The notes beneath the pieces were generated by a model that saw only the letters and a program-made list of their open reading frames with translations, was not told the origin of the DNA and did no database searches. Shown piece by piece: positions 1-13,192 of a stretch of DNA of 64,000 nucleotides. The DNA is from Hydractinia symbiolongicarpus (lineage: Eukaryota; Cnidaria; Hydrozoa; Anthoathecata; Hydractiniidae): assembly GCF_029227915.1 (NCBI RefSeq), contig NC_079889.1, positions 9,608,001 through 9,672,000 of the forward strand, written 5' to 3'. Position 1 is the first letter of the stretch. Each line of letters starts with the position of its first letter. The translations under genes and the position numbers were made by a program.

Positions 1-252
1 GATTACACAGACAAACAGTTAGTTGAGAATTAGACTGTGGGGGCGTCTTAAAAATTCAATTTTGGACGCTTATTTTATTTTGAAAGTAGAGCATCAAATT
101 CACAAGGAGAAAAGAATTAAGGGCTTCAATTTCCAACAGAGCTGGTTATAATCTATCCCTTTATCTGCAGCTTATATCGGCATTGCACACGACCGTACAG
201 TCTTAGCTGGTTACATGTCGCCTAATTTTGAGACAAAGTGTGTTTTATTTAG

Positions 253-3200
253 GTATTTCAGTGGTGAAGATGCGTTGAAGCAGCATAAATACAACTTCTG
301 GCATGGCGTTCTGGCTGATTTCTTCGAAGGTGTACAAGATATGGATAGAAAGGCCGAGGTAAAGCATGGTTTTCTACTCTGCAATTTGTTTTCTGTTTGA
401 GAAATCGCAATCGTATTTATTACGTGCAGATGCAGCATGAACACATTTTCTATTTTTAACAACATTAAAAAAGCTACAGTCTTCCAAAAAGATATAGCGA
501 TACAAGCTGGGGGATGTTAAAGTTCTTCTCCCACATGATTACACAGGCTATTCAAAACCTTTCCATCTTTACAGTTGATTTTGGTTGTTTGGTTAGATGC
601 AAACTCTCAAAACGTGTTAATTGTTGTTGATGTCAGCAAGACCGTTTTACTTAAATTCTAGGATATTCATGGGCTTGATGTGGATTATTTCGCAAAGGAA
701 ACCCGTAATAAAAAGTGCGACTAGCGCAATTTAAACGGTGCTTACCTGGCCTGGCGGCTAGAAAAGCAGAAAATCACACGTATCGTTAATTAACTAATTA
801 ACTAGACAATTAATTAACAGTTAATTAAATAATTAACAGTTGATTAAATAAGTGTTCACCCCGATTTGTCGGAATGTGAACATTCACACGGGTTATATTC
901 ATTTTATGTTTTAAAACGTTTCTTGCATACCATAGGAACTTCCTTACCATCTGGAACAGTTGCTGGATAATAATCGTTTAATCCAATGCTTGATGGACTG
1001 GGAAGTGTTCGAGCGAATGTACTCTGAAGAGTTCAGCATTGATCTTTTGCATTCTTGGCGGCAGGTGGGATTTACTTGTGTGTAGTGTAATTGTCTTTTA
1101 CCAGTTAACGAATTTTCCTTTCCTTGCCACATTTGCAACCCCTGTAAGAAACATTCATAGTTGAGTTTCATCGCCTGTTAAGTTTGGTTTTAATCTGGCA
1201 TTTAATTAGCGGAGTCATATTGAATATTCATAGGAAGATAGATGAAGAGTTTCATTTAATTGAAAGAAAGTGTCTGCTGAAGACTGTTTGCAGACCTAGG
1301 GACAGGAATATGGGTTAAAACCTTCCTACCTTTTACAGAAATCTTGTTTTACCTTTTCTGTTTGTTTATTTTTTACCCATTTTTCCTAAGAATTGTGTTG
1401 ATATGAGGATCGTATTATATGAGCACATTCTTTAGAGGGGAAAAACTTCTAGATTTTAAATGTAACACTTAATTGTTCGAATTTATTGTGCATGTATTTG
1501 TTACTTTTTTTTTCTTTTTTGTTTGTGTTTTAATCAATAGAGTTTCTTGTTTATTTTAGTGTGGTGGTTATGGTATTGCATCTGCAGTCTATCATGAACA
1601 GTTAAAGCATCTGCGAAAGTCTGACATGCCACTAATAGAATATGTCGAAGTGGTGGAGAAAGTTTATGGATTCTTGTGAGTTCTCTTTGCTTTCTGTGTT
1701 ATCTAACAATATGCCGATTTTTGGTAAAGTAATTTCGTGTCTTTGTTTTTCTTTTGCAAATTTATATTTCAAATTTTCTAAAAAAAAGTTAAGTTGATTT
1801 ATTTTCTTAAATTTCGCGAAAAAGATTCTGTGCGAAAGTTCCCGAAATGTCAATTCGCGACAATAAATCTTTGCGATATAATGACTCATTAGCTACAGTT
1901 AATTTTTTTTTTCTCAAGAAATTTTCTTTTTTTGTAGTTGAAAAAATAATGGCCAGCCTATGTGATGTAAGCAAGTTTAATTAAAGGCTACTGTATCTTA
2001 TAAATAGGCTTTAAATAAATTAAAATGTCGTAAATATATTCTTCGCAAAAAACCTTAAGTGGTCCATTGTTTTAGCGAAAATTAATCAACTTATGGTATT
2101 TTGCATGCAGTGTCTTGTTATTTCTGTGATTTCAAATTATTTCCGTTAATATTGTTAACTGTGGCCTTGTTATTATTGAAGAGCCTTGACGTAATATTAA
2201 TAAATCATGACATTTTTCTAGTTGCAATGCCTTAATAATTTCAAAATTTCCCTTAGAATTCAAGCTGGCCAGTACTCTGAAGCGTTGGGTTTAATGCAAG
2301 AGCGCCTCGCTGATGAGATGGACCAACTTGGTCAGAGGAATGATGAGTTGGCCGATGTTTACCAAAACATGGCGCTCTGCAAAAGTGAAATAGATAAAGC
2401 GCATCAATACATGAATGATGATCAGCTCGATGATAACAAATTGATTGTGGAGTATGGAAGAAAATGTCTGGAATATCGGAAGCATTTAAGTGGTACTGAT
2501 AACGATGTACGTAATGCGGTTTTCTTTATTGTCCTTGTTTTCTATTGACAAAGCTTACGATATCTCTCGCTTATTAAATATGAACCTAGAATTAGAAGGT
2601 TAAACTATTCACGCCTGTGATTGGTATTTTTATATCTAATGGATAAAATTTTAACTAATATTTTAAATTCGCTATTTCGCCGAATCTGTGTGATATTTTT
2701 TGCCACTGGCGCAAGACATCGTCTTACAGAATTGGTAACCACTATTTGGAGACTACTTGGTGGAGCTGCAATGCTCGTTACACATTTAACACAGCGGGAG
2801 AAATTGGAGGATCGGTTACCTCTGTTAACACCACGTTGGTAGGATAGTTGCACTTTGAAGATTTAGCACGGGATGAGAGATTGGTGGGAAGGATACCTCT
2901 ATTACCACCGCGTTGGTAGCATAGTTGTGGCTTTAACAACGAAAAGAGTCACAAGTGAAACAAAAACAAAATTTCTGCACATGTCGCGTTTACCTTAAGG
3001 AATGTTCTGTCACATTTGTGGCAGTATGTTATCCATCAAATACCCTGTATTATGTAATATAATCATAAGGGACATTGCATTCTCTTTTTTAGTATCGTTG
3101 CGCACTTGCCAACATTTTAATCTCGCATCATTTGAGTAACGTTGCAGATATCACTTACGAAGCAAAGCCTCGCCAAGAAGCCTTCCAAGCTATCGACGCT

Positions 3201-5307
3201 GCTATTAAAGTCTTTACAGAGGTATGTGCAAAGAAATAACACAGCTTCGGCTGAAGGAAGGAGTAAGTGAGGAGATAAGGTTAGGGAAATGTGAGTTCTC
3301 TCAGTGGGTTTTCCGATTTAAGGCGAATATAATAATTTTGTTTGAGTTAGTTGAGACTTAAAATTACTGTCCCATGATTTATTGTACTTTGTGGTCCACC
3401 AAAGAAACTTGGAACTTTTATATTTTTTCCTTTGTTAAAAAAAATTGGGCGTAACTGCTCTGTCGGCCGGTAGGATGTTTAATTTTGGTTGTTTTAAAAT
3501 TACCTGACTCCTACCAAACACTGGTTTGTAAAAAAAAATCGGATGATACGATTGGTTTGGGGTCATTAAAACAGGGCTTTGTGTCACACTAACTAGTTTG
3601 GGAAGTCATTGTTAGAATAGAAGCATAAAAACGTAGACAAATAAAAAACGAAAAAGTTACTCATCTAAAACCTTGATTGAACAATGTTACAAATTTGTTT
3701 CTTGAACGTACAAAAAGTTTAAAATCAGACCTTGAATTCCAAAAACAAATTAAGATCGATCTGTACGTTTTAACCGGTCAGGATCTTTTTAATATAAATC
3801 TGTTTTCCAGTTTTTTGAAAATATGGGCTAATTAATTGCATGAGATATGTGGTTATCTCATGCTTCAAACCCTGTTAACAATTGCGTTCGTTAGAGTTAC
3901 AAGATATTGTTATTTCTGGATCAGATCCAAAAAAAATTTACCCAGCATTCATTTTTTGAGTTTCGGTTGACTGACAGCGAACATATCTATTAAATCCAAG
4001 TGTGCTTTTGAAGGTATTCAACGGGACAACTACTGAGTTCTAAATAATGTCCTTAGTTTTATTTTAGTTAAATGATGTAGGCCACTTGGCAGAATGTATG
4101 ATGACAAAAGCCATCATTGACTTCCAACAACCATTTGAAGGTCGTGAGAAGGTGAGTTTGGTATTGATGTACTTTTAATTCACAGCTGATAATGCAACGA
4201 CAGTTGAGGTCGTTTAAGTCGATGAAAATTTGTTTTCTTAAGGTTCTAAACTCATTTAAATCCTTAAAGACTTTTTAAATTCCGTACTGTGACAATTTAT
4301 TAGAGGTTAGAGGCTTGTTTAAAAGTGTTATTATTTTAAAAGTAAAGCTGTTTCGGAGAAAATCCATCTATATGGCGCTGATGACCTATGTTATCCGAAA
4401 AGCTTATACTTTAAGAAATATTATTTTAAACAAGTCAATTATAAAGGTTTTATCTAGTTTGAACCCTTGTTTTTAGCTCTTGAAAGATTCCCTCGCGCTG
4501 TGTTTAAAAGGCTACGGAGAGAAGCATCTTCTTACAACACGTATTTTGTTAAACACCGGCATCGCATACGAAATGGTCGGAAGTTACGATAAAGCTTTCG
4601 ATCATTTTAAACGCCTAAAGACAACATGCATGGCGGTAAGAATATGTTGACTGTGCCTATGGGTGAATACATGCATTCCCATGTATCCATCTGCCAATAT
4701 GATAAGGGTGCCGAAATGATAAAGGTATGGATAAAAATTTATGGAAATTAGGAATAGGGTAAAAATTGTCGAAAATGTAACGGTTTTCTGTCTTAAGGAA
4801 ACATTTCTTAATAAATAATTCTTTTTAACGGGATTTTACGTTATGTAAAGATTCTAAAACATCCTTGTAAAAATAAAATCTTAATTTTTAAAAATCCTAA
4901 ACTACCTGATTTTTCAGTAAAAACTCTCCTTCAATTACATTGTTCACCAAATTATTTACATTTTGCATCAGCTCACGCTAAAATGACATCTGATCAATCC
5001 AATTTGTTTTTGTCTTTTAGTTCCTTTGACATTCTTGGTTGAAGTTGTACTTTCCCTAATTCCATTTCTCCGTAAAACCAACCTCCTATTCAAAAAAATT
5101 TAAAAAATCATTCTATGTTCCCCCAACTTTTCCAAAAATAGTTGCGAGATGAGTAGGAAAAATTATTTAACCACATTCTCAATTGTATGTTTTTAGGTGT
5201 TTGGTCCTGGCCATCCAAAAACAGTTCGAGCTATCAACACCTTGGCCGAACCGAGATATAAAAGAATGTTAGAACATGAAGCAAGAAGTGTTCCCGAAAC
5301 AGCATAA
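253..5307 (+). CDS. C-terminal part of a STAND/nephrocystin-3-like protein with TPR repeats (5' end outside window)
   Basis: Eight exons join in one frame with GT-AG borders: 253-358, 936-1064, 1560-1675, 2257-2506, 3093-3221, 4068-4151, 4477-4635 and 5197-5307 (TAA stop). The first is internal: its acceptor follows a T-rich tract and no start is credible, so the N-terminus lies upstream. The product here is about 360 residues. It opens with a linker (HLEQLLDNNRLIQCLMDW) of the kind that follows the NTPase module in nephrocystin-3-type STAND proteins. Helical TPR-like repeats follow (for example AGQYSEALGLMQERL, VGSYDKAFDHFKRL, GPGHPKTVRAINTLA, the last kinesin-light-chain-like). TPRs bind protein partners; in this family they act in scaffolding or signalling. 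Exon structure is confident. The family name is from recognition only; it could be another NACHT-TPR protein. It has no obvious link to the receptor cluster. Confidence 0.8.
784..852. repeat. AT-rich TTAATTAAC simple repeat in intron
   Basis: The motif TTAATTAAC and close variants recur about six times in this intron of the TPR gene. No coding sequence is seen in the rest of the intron (359-935). Confidence 0.6.
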
Positions 5308-6090
5308 CATGCATCATCACATTTACCCAGTGCACGCACACGAGGCTCGTCAATCAAAACGAGGCTGACAAATGGACTGGTTGTGATGTGTCAATGTTTA
5401 TGCTATGTTTTTTAAGGGTTAAAATATTCTATCAGCACTTAACTAAGATAGTGATGTATAAATTTTTTGACAGACATTTTTGTATGTGTGCTAGTTTGAT
5501 TTTTTTGTCATATAGGACTGGCATGTTGAAACTCACTTTAGGTAACTCTTTAATCTCGGCAAATCTTTCAATGTTAACCCATGCAACTCTAAATAAACCG
5601 ACATAAAAAGTCGCGCTTTTTACTGCTATTTGGAACTTCTCTTTGGCCGAATTTTACTTTTGTCTCGTGGAAACGCGGCCTTACTTATCCGATGCAATGT
5701 TTAATCTTTAATTATTTTTTTTACCCAAAACTTGTGTGTAAGAACTGAATTTATTGACCGAGTTCGTTAAGCATCTTTTACATCAGGAAATAAATATTTT
5801 GTCCAGTGTGAATTAATTGCGCATTTTTCTAGATGACTTCTTTATTGTGATTTTTTTTTTGTCCTCTGTCATATTTTGTTATGATTTGAAGAACATTGAG
5901 TAGGTTATGTAAAGTGCGACGATATGTATGCAGGCCAGGCTGACGTTTTTAAAAATATTATTTGTTTGAATTTTTTATATTAGTCCGCAGAATTTTGTTA
6001 TTTATTCTGATTTCTTAATTTATTTAATAAATATTTGTACATTTATACATTTAAAATGTAAAAATAAAAATTTCAAATAAGGTCCCCATT
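5308..6090 (+). other. Probable 3' UTR and poly(A) region of the TPR gene
   Basis: Non-coding, T-rich sequence after the TAA stop. Candidate AATAAA signals lie at 5789-5794 and 6026-6031, the second followed by A-rich sequence. Which one is used cannot be told. Confidence 0.4.
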
Positions 6091-8575
6091 TTCTTAGTGC
6101 TGGGTGTTGTAAGATATGCTATCGAATCTTGAATAATGATCAGGATGTATCTCAATTTCGGCCGTTCCTTTAACCGGTAACCCTCGTGATCGTCCCCTTA
6201 ACGGCGAACCCTCTACAATGTCTTAAAATCTGACAATGTATACCTCCTTGTTGGAAAAGGTATTTTTTTAAAGGAGAGCTTCTACTCGCTTACATTTTCA
6301 ACTATGAGAGTAGTTAACCCAGATAAGATTTCCTTGATTTCATGTTCTGCATTCCTTTCTATCCCAGAATTTTGAGTGGGAGGGTGAGAACGTACCGTAA
6401 AAAGGTTTTGACGTGAATTATGGCTTCATTTTAAAACCGCAAAAAGTCTCAGGTGTACTTTACGGAACGGTTCCAAAACCTGTAACTTGAAACATAGATT
6501 GAATTAATTAAAATTACATATTGACGCCTCAGAAATAATTTTTTTATGAGCTGTAATGATGATTTATTAGATGCATTGTGTAGTGTTTTTGATAAGACGG
6601 TATACAGAGTAATAAATAGAAATTTAAAGTTTAAATGTAGGGTTGCAACGTACCGTTTTTGTTATAACGATACTGTCTAAAAAAGTATCCGTGACTAGTT
6701 ACATGTAAAATCTATGTTGTCTGACTAGTTAGCCGTAACCCTGCGCCAAAAGTAACATCTGTTGTTTTAGTGACTTTTTAGTGCTACAATCGTAATGTAT
6801 TACGATGGCCACAATTTTTTATAATTCGACAAGTTTTTTAACAGTTAAGACACTCTGCCAACCCCTATCCCTTTTTTGTAATTTTGCCAGTCATTATCTT
6901 AGGTCTTCATCAACATTGAAATAGGGGTAAGGGGTGAGTTTACTGCATATAAAGAGGTTCTGCAGGGTGTCCCATTTATTACGTTTTCGATTGTTTGAAA
7001 ACTAAAAGTTTATTTGTGGACTTGTGGACCGATGATATTTGCTTCCACCTTGACAGGAAGAGTTTCATCCCCAAATTAAACCCAAAATACCAAGTAAGGA
7101 TACCTCACACGAAGGCTTGGAGGATGAAAAACGAAGGCTTGACACGAAACTGTACTTGAAAAGGCAGGACATGGCAAGACATGGAGGTAAGAGTGTGGAC
7201 TTTTTTTGTTGGGGTAATAATTGGAGTGATAATTTGCAATTTGCGAGGTCAGTTCATTGCGGCATTTGTTAAACAACATTTTTCCACCTTTTTTCGGGAG
7301 AGCAACAATCCATATGCCAATATATTTCTGCAAGATAGAGACTCGAGCCGGAACAGGAAAGCTACGATGGTTAAATATGAGAAGATGGACAAAGTGTAAT
7401 TTAGCATACCGCTAAGGAGCCCGGATGCAACCCGATTAAGAATTTGAAGGGAAAGGGGGGAATCCACTTCGTATTAGGAAATAATTGCATGGTGTCCTAA
7501 TAATTATGATTGTAGGTCTATGAGCTGTTTTGCCAATAGTAAATAGCCAGCTGCGCTTATAAACAGACAACAAATTCAAGTTTAATCCGTTAGCTAGCTG
7601 GACAATCATGTGTATATCATGATAGGTTGGTACTATTAACTATAAGTTACAAACGTCCAAATGACATTTTTGACACATCAATTTAACTTACAACCTACCA
7701 GTTTTGCAAAATACTTACAAGTGGTTTTACCATATTTATATTTCAACTTTTATTTTCACACCTAAAATCTTAGCCATAAACATCGAAACAACAATGAGCA
7801 CATTTCAAGAGTTTGGATTCAACCAAATAACCTACGAATCCGAAAGTGAGGTTTCAAACATGTAAATTTGGGAAATAGAAAAATGGTGAAAGTCACAAAG
7901 TTCTAGCCCTGTTGGATGACCATTTTATCATTATTTTTTTAATACAAAAGCGACTAGATGGCGGAATCCTCCTCTAGTAAATATAGGGCTAAAAAACGTG
8001 TGCTGCGCCATAAAACAATAGATTCTTTTATTTTTGCTTTTTTACTTGTAGGACCAGTTATTAATTCTTTAAGTGAAATATCATAAACACAGTTAGACAT
8101 TTCTGTGTCCGAAGAAAGAGATTGGGCAGAGCAATTATAAAACAAAGCGTTTGTTTTTGAAACAAACTCCACAATTTTCCTGCCAACAAAGTAAACGGTA
8201 ATATTTCATCGGTTTTAATTCCTCATTGTCAAAGTTATCTAAACACTGGAGTCAAAACACGGCCATTTTAACCACTTGTTTCTTGTGTTTTCCGAAGAAA
8301 AAAACTTGTTGGTGACGTAAATAAAGTTATTTCTCTAATAAACAGCCATTATGCTATTTTTTTCGAGAAAAATACCCTACCCATCAACATTCCGCAAGCA
8401 CATGAATAAGGCTAATGATATTAGTGCTAGGCAAATCCATAAAGGCAAATCAGAAGAAAAAAGTTGAAGTAAATCGTATTTTCAAATGCAATTTCTTGAA
8501 CTTTGCAATCATCGTGTTTCCCCATAATCAAAACCGCGATACTTGACTTATTCGCAAAAAATTTCTAGACAGACC
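6091..8575. other. Intergenic, no gene recognised
   Basis: AT-rich sequence. A 72-codon open frame at 7181-7399 starts with a hydrophobic segment (MEVRVWTFFVGVIIGVI), but it has no recognisable homology or supporting exon structure. I see no RNA gene or repeat with clear edges. Confidence 0.4.
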
Positions 8576-8579
8576 TTAA

Positions 8580-9339
8580 CCCTATTCGGTCCGGGGGGGG
8601 CGGATTCCGCCCCCCCTGACGGTTTTTTTTTTAATAACTCCTGATTGCTTTCCTTTATGGCTATGATACTTACTGAGTTTCAACATTTATCTATTAGACA
8701 CCTGCATGCTAAATTTTTAGGTCCCATACCTTTCAGAGGCTTTGATATTGGCCATTACTCGAAACTACCCCTAAAATCTCTATGAAATCCTTATAATGGG
8801 GAAAATATAATAACTCCTGTTAGGATTATCCTTAGAACTTGAAACTTGCAACACAACTTTTTTTCATCAAGAAGAATCATTTTGAATAGTTTTGACACGT
8901 GACTAATCCGATTTCCCGATTTTGTCGGATTTTACCCGAAAATCGGAAAAAAACGGATTTTCAGGCAATTTTTGGCAATTTTTTATGCGATCCATGTAAA
9001 AACCGGAAGATATGTTAAAAAAATTTTATTTAGCTTTCAGAAACTTCAAACAGAATGTAAAAATTCGCTCTAGAACAAAACTAATTATATTTTAAGCAGA
9101 TAGTGGCATTTTTAACAATTTTCAAGCTTCCGATGACGTCACAGAAAATGTGCTGACGCAAGCAAAAATTTATTGCCCTCATTTTGTTCCTTTTATGACG
9201 TACTATAAGTGTGCCAAGTTTGATTCAATTTGAACAATCCTATGAAAAGTTATTAAGGGGGGGGGGGGGGGGGGGGGGGCGGAATCCGCCCCCCCCCCCC
9301 CGGTCATAGTATGTTCGAAAAACCCCGGACCGAATAGGG
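8580..9339. mobile_element. piggyBac-like MITE, copy 1 (TTAA target site)
   Basis: A 760-bp element bounded by TTAA (8576-8579 and 9340-9343) with terminal inverted repeats beginning CCCTATTCGGTCCGG. Just inside each end is a G-run/GGATTCC/C-run palindrome able to form a strong hairpin. The right one contains an uninterrupted G tract of about 22 bases. No transposase is encoded, so it is non-autonomous. TTAA duplication and CCC-starting ends fit the piggyBac superfamily. A sibling copy at 22326-23066 proves the boundaries by comparison with an empty site at 15744. The interior carries a TGACGTCA palindrome at 9134-9141. Confidence 0.88.
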
Positions 9340-9343
9340 TTAA

Positions 9344-10124
9344 CGAATAAAATGCTGCCAGAAATTTCATTAACGGTAAGTTAATGTCAGTTAATAGGCC
9401 TAAAATTAATTAAAATTGCCAAAAAAATACATAATTTGTTAAAAAAAATGATTATCACAGAACTATAAATTGGTTAATTCGCTTAATCTAATGTTGCCTG
9501 TTAGTTGATATAAACCTTAAAAACTTTTTTTGAATTACTTTCACCTTTTTTTTCATTGTGTATCAACATTTTAAGTGATTTAAATGCAATTACGTTCGAC
9601 ATGAAATATATACTATAACGAAAAATTAAAGTCCCTGAGTTCCTGCTAGTTTGTGCAAGTTTTTTAATATTGCAAAATCCGAATATTGCAAATTGCACTG
9701 CGAATGTTATAAATTGGTGTTTAAGTTGGAAGTATGTTGCATATTTAAATTTAATTTGTTTTATTGTTAAACCTTGATACTTAATCGGTAAAAGGTCAAA
9801 AATATGTGGGTGAAATAGGACATCCAGAGCGCCGGGGCAAAACCAACATGACTCCTGAGAAAACGTCTGTCATGACAAAAAATTAGCGTGTTTTAGGAAA
9901 TTAGGCTACCCTACTGCATAAAACATAAAAGTTTTGTCTTGACTACAAAAAGCCTTTTTTCCTATTTTTAGGATTAACGAATTGGTATGCGGCATCTATT
10001 TATTATATTTTACCATTAAAAACAGATCAAGACTCTCAAATTGAAATCTGTTTATAAATTTTTCTTCGAATTGAGCGTTCTTTCATGTAATACAACGACA
10101 AGAAAAAAACAATGCTCATGCTCG
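9344..10124. other. Intergenic, no gene recognised
   Basis: AT-rich spacer between the MITE and the first receptor gene. Only short random open frames are present. Confidence 0.4.
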
Positions 10125-11039
10125 TTATAAGACAGTTAGATTTGTAGTCTTGCTTGCAATTTTTTTTTGATTAATCCTGTTAATTATCCTTCTTCCAAAT
10201 GTTGTTGAAAACAGAATGCATACAATGGCGTCTGAAAAACAACCAAGATAGAACATTGGATTTAATAGTTTAAAAAACCAACTCGAATTTGGAAAAATCT
10301 TTCTTTTCATCAGATGAAGGATAAACACTGGAAACATAATAAATATAATATAAGTCGAGATTAAAAGTGTGGGGATCAAAACGTCTTTAAAATGTACACC
10401 ATGTTGGATCTTTCTTCCATTTCTTACATTACTATAACTCTGATCATTTGACTCATTTGTATGTCTACAGGAAAGCTTTACGTTGATACGTTTGGTTTGA
10501 ATAATTTGAAATGTTATATACGTATACGTGAATATAATAAAGAAGAGATACAAAGTGAATCCCACAGGCATGATCCACACTCCAAAGATATCTTGAAAGC
10601 CTTGTGACCATTCGATTTTTAAAAATGCCATCAACAACCATAAAACAGCTAACAAAATCGTCATGCTCCAAATAATCCCTATTGTGTATTTTGTTTTCCT
10701 AACTGACCAGTATAAATCATACTTAATATTAAGGTAAATCTGTGCAAGCCTATCCATGGTCAGTGCAGCCATGACAAATAATAAAGCAAGTATTGAGCAG
10801 GAAAATAAAATTAAGCATGATTCGTAGGTAAGATTGTCACTCCGAATGGATGCGCTAATAATTAGTCGCAAAAAATTCCAAAAACATATTAACATTTCTA
10901 CCAGACTTAAGTGGAGCAAGATTATCTTTTGATTCATAGAAATATTTGCATGCTTCCTATATAAGAGATAGAAGGCAACCACATGTAAACACATTCCAAT
11001 GCAGGCAAAGACGCAATCAAATATTCTAGTTGTAATCAT
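10125..11039 (-). CDS. Rhodopsin-like (class A) seven-TM receptor, cluster member 1
   Basis: Single-exon 304-residue protein with ATG start and seven hydrophobic segments; very short N-terminus, so TM1 begins almost at once. Visible landmarks: ICL1 RKHANISMNQ, TM2 LSLVE (Glu48 where class A has Asp2.50), TM3 end DRL (96-98) instead of DRY, ICL2 IYLNIKYDLYW, TM4 Trp124, TM5 Pro158, TM6 Pro237, NP at 260-261 at the start of TM7, and D-A-I-V-C (270-274) where NPxxY belongs, seven residues before the helix-8 Phe281. There is no ECL2 cysteine to pair with TM3. Plasma-membrane G-protein-coupled signalling is the family role; the ligand is unknown. It is the most divergent intact member beside the tandem array, lies upstream of it on the same strand, and is not part of the young duplication. 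The C-tail is basic. Confidence 0.85.
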   Translation of the reverse strand: MITTRIFDCVFACIGMCLHVVAFYLLYRKHANISMNQKIILLHLSLVEMLICFWNFLRLIISASIRSDNLTYESCLILFSCSILALLFVMAALTMDRLAQIYLNIKYDLYWSVRKTKYTIGIIWSMTILLAVLWLLMAFLKIEWSQGFQDIFGVWIMPVGFTLYLFFIIFTYTYITFQIIQTKRINVKLSCRHTNESNDQSYSNVRNGRKIQHGVHFKDVLIPTLLISTYIIFIMFPVFILHLMKRKIFPNSSWFFKLLNPMFYLGCFSDAIVCILFSTTFGRRIINRINQKKIASKTTNLTVL

Positions 11040-12283
11040 TTTAAGATTCGATCATACTAAAGCGTATCTTTACCACACATCTTTTATTTAAACTTTCAAG
11101 TTTGTATTTCATTTATCAATTAAAAAAAAAAAATTTAAAAATCTCTTTTTTAGAAAATGTAGATTTTTCTTATTATCTTTCTTCATTCTTTTGTTTTAAA
11201 TGTGAATAAAGTAACTTGTTTTTTTAAAAAAAGAAATAATGTTCTTTTTAATATTTTCTTTAATATTGTTTAAAACCACAATTTTTTTTGTTTTGTTGTG
11301 TTTGAAATTAGATCAGTGATAAAGGAGTGAGAAAGCGAATTCAATCAACATGGGAAATTTAGCAAAAATGTTTTTATTAAAACGAAAATCAGATTAGTCT
11401 TTATGCCATTTGGGAAATAATTTAAATAATTTTAACCTCACAACACCCAAACCAGAAGAGGGTTGAAAAGCAAATACGTTTCAAAATATTCAAAGAGAAT
11501 GCTGTTTTTTCTATCTATGCAGACTTCTGAATAAAGAATATTTTCGACAAAATTCATTCTTTATTACTTTTAAAACTGAAAAAACAATCTCTACTTGTGG
11601 TTTTTTACTACTGTTTGTTCGTAAAATTTTGCCATTTATATTTGAATAACAAAAATAAAAAATAAAAATAAGGCTTAACTGTTAACTTAATTCAATCACT
11701 TATAATTTTTTTCTTTAGCGTGCGCAAACAGGCACTTCTTCCGGTGCAAGTAAAATGTAATAAACATTGTTGCTTACAAAGGGAATAAAAGGGTTGTAAT
11801 ATTATGAAATTTTAAGAAAAAACAATCTTGCTGGGCATCGTTCTTCCTTTTCTTTCTAATAAAACGAAAAACATGTGCCTCCTGCTTTATTCTAAAGATT
11901 TAGCTTTTTAGTTTTATCATACTGCATATTACCAAGAAGGTGGAAAAGATAGATAGATTAGGTTACAATGGCACCTTGCAATATAGAAGTTGCTCCAAAA
12001 AGTTAAAACGGAATAAAGTTAAACGTTGTCAAAACATAGCTCAAACCATAAAATACAAATGCTATAAGCTGTGATGGATGATAGGATGCCATATGATTGA
12101 AAATACGTATGCAAAGATAATTCTTTCTATCGTTAATCAGAGCAAATAAAAGGTTTCCTACAAGAAATATTATAGCTATCATAAAACATTAGCAAAAAAT
12201 TATAATAAAAAAATAGTCAAGTAAAAAAGGTCCTAACCAGAAACTTTACACTATATTTATCTTGTTGAAAGTTTTGAGTTGCT
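11040..12283. other. Diverged left flank of the tandem receptor unit
   Basis: Non-coding. Stretches near 11180-11280 and 11880-11940 resemble 17565-17640 and 18455-18510, so this is an older, diverged counterpart of the sequence downstream of receptors 3 and 4. No gene seen. Confidence 0.45.
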
Positions 12284-13192
12284 TCAGTTTCTTTCTGTTC
12301 CTCTTCTTCTTTGAGAATTTCCACTTATCATTCTTCTTCCAAATGTTGTGGAAAGAAGAATGCATATGATTGCATCTGATATACAACCAAGATAAAATAT
12401 TGGATTCATTTTTTGATGTAACCAGCTCGATTCAGGCAAAATATTTCTTTTCATTAAGTATGAAACGAGAATTGGAAACAGGACAAAAACAACATATGTT
12501 ACAATTAATAGTGTAGGCAATAACACATCATTAAAACGAACTTTTTCTTGCATTTTCCTTCTGTACTCAAGACTGCAATCACAAGAATGATGAGACATGC
12601 TGCATCTAAACGATACTCTTGCATCAACGCGCTTGGTCTGGATGATCTTCTTGGCTATGTACGTATACGTAAAGATGACAATAAATAAAAACAAAGAAAA
12701 CGCAACAGGTAAAATCCAATCTCCCACCACTTTGTACACATTTTTGGATTTAGAATTATCCTTTTTTAGATTTAGAATGAGTAACATTACAAAACCAAGC
12801 AAGAGCGTCAATGTCCAGATGATTCCCGTTAAGTATTTTGTCCTACGTACTGGCCAATATAAGTCATATTTTATATTGAGATAAATCTGCGCTAACCTAT
12901 CCATGGTGAGTGCGATCATGAAATACAAATATGCAAGTATAAAACAGTAGAATAACGTCACAAATGATTTGTATGCAAGAGTCTCGGAGCCAACGGTCTC
13001 GTATATAATTGCTCTTGGAAGATCGCTACACGAAATGAGAACTTCTACCATGCATAAATTAAGTAAAATTATTTTTTGATTCCTTGTTATGTTAGCATGT
13101 TTTTTCCATAGCAAAGTAAAAGCTACTATATGCAGTAGCATACTCATACAAGAGAGTGTGAAGTATATAACAGCCGCTATGCTGTTGCTCAT
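12284..13192 (-). CDS. Class A seven-TM receptor, cluster member 2 (tandem copy A)
   Basis: Single-exon, 302 residues. Same family marks as member 1: Glu50 in LCMVE of TM2, DRL at 98-100, IYLNIKYDLYW in ICL2, Trp at the TM4 start, Pro in TM5 and TM6, and SDAIICI in place of NPxxY. The protein differs from tandem copies B and C at only a handful of positions outside the C-tail. The tail is the main difference: after a three-arginine run it reads GTERN and stops, whereas B and C carry a longer arginine run and end in SRISAK. ICL3 contains a cysteine/histidine-rich stretch (SHHSCDCS) shared by all three. It starts one of two near-identical 6.6-7.4 kb units. Function beyond receptor is unknown. 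Confidence 0.87.
   Translation of the reverse strand: MSNSIAAVIYFTLSCMSMLLHIVAFTLLWKKHANITRNQKIILLNLCMVEVLISCSDLPRAIIYETVGSETLAYKSFVTLFYCFILAYLYFMIALTMDRLAQIYLNIKYDLYWPVRRTKYLTGIIWTLTLLLGFVMLLILNLKKDNSKSKNVYKVVGDWILPVAFSLFLFIVIFTYTYIAKKIIQTKRVDARVSFRCSMSHHSCDCSLEYRRKMQEKVRFNDVLLPTLLIVTYVVFVLFPILVSYLMKRNILPESSWLHQKMNPIFYLGCISDAIICILLSTTFGRRMISGNSQRRRGTERN

Noticed and set aside
7181-7399. Short protein with a hydrophobic N-terminus
   Set aside because: 72 codons, no homology, no promoter or exon context; compatible with chance.
12597-12884. 95-codon plus-strand frame inside the receptors, present in units A, B and C
   Set aside because: Antisense shadow of TM3-TM5; conserved only because the receptor is. 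A similar shadow appears at 33019-33306.
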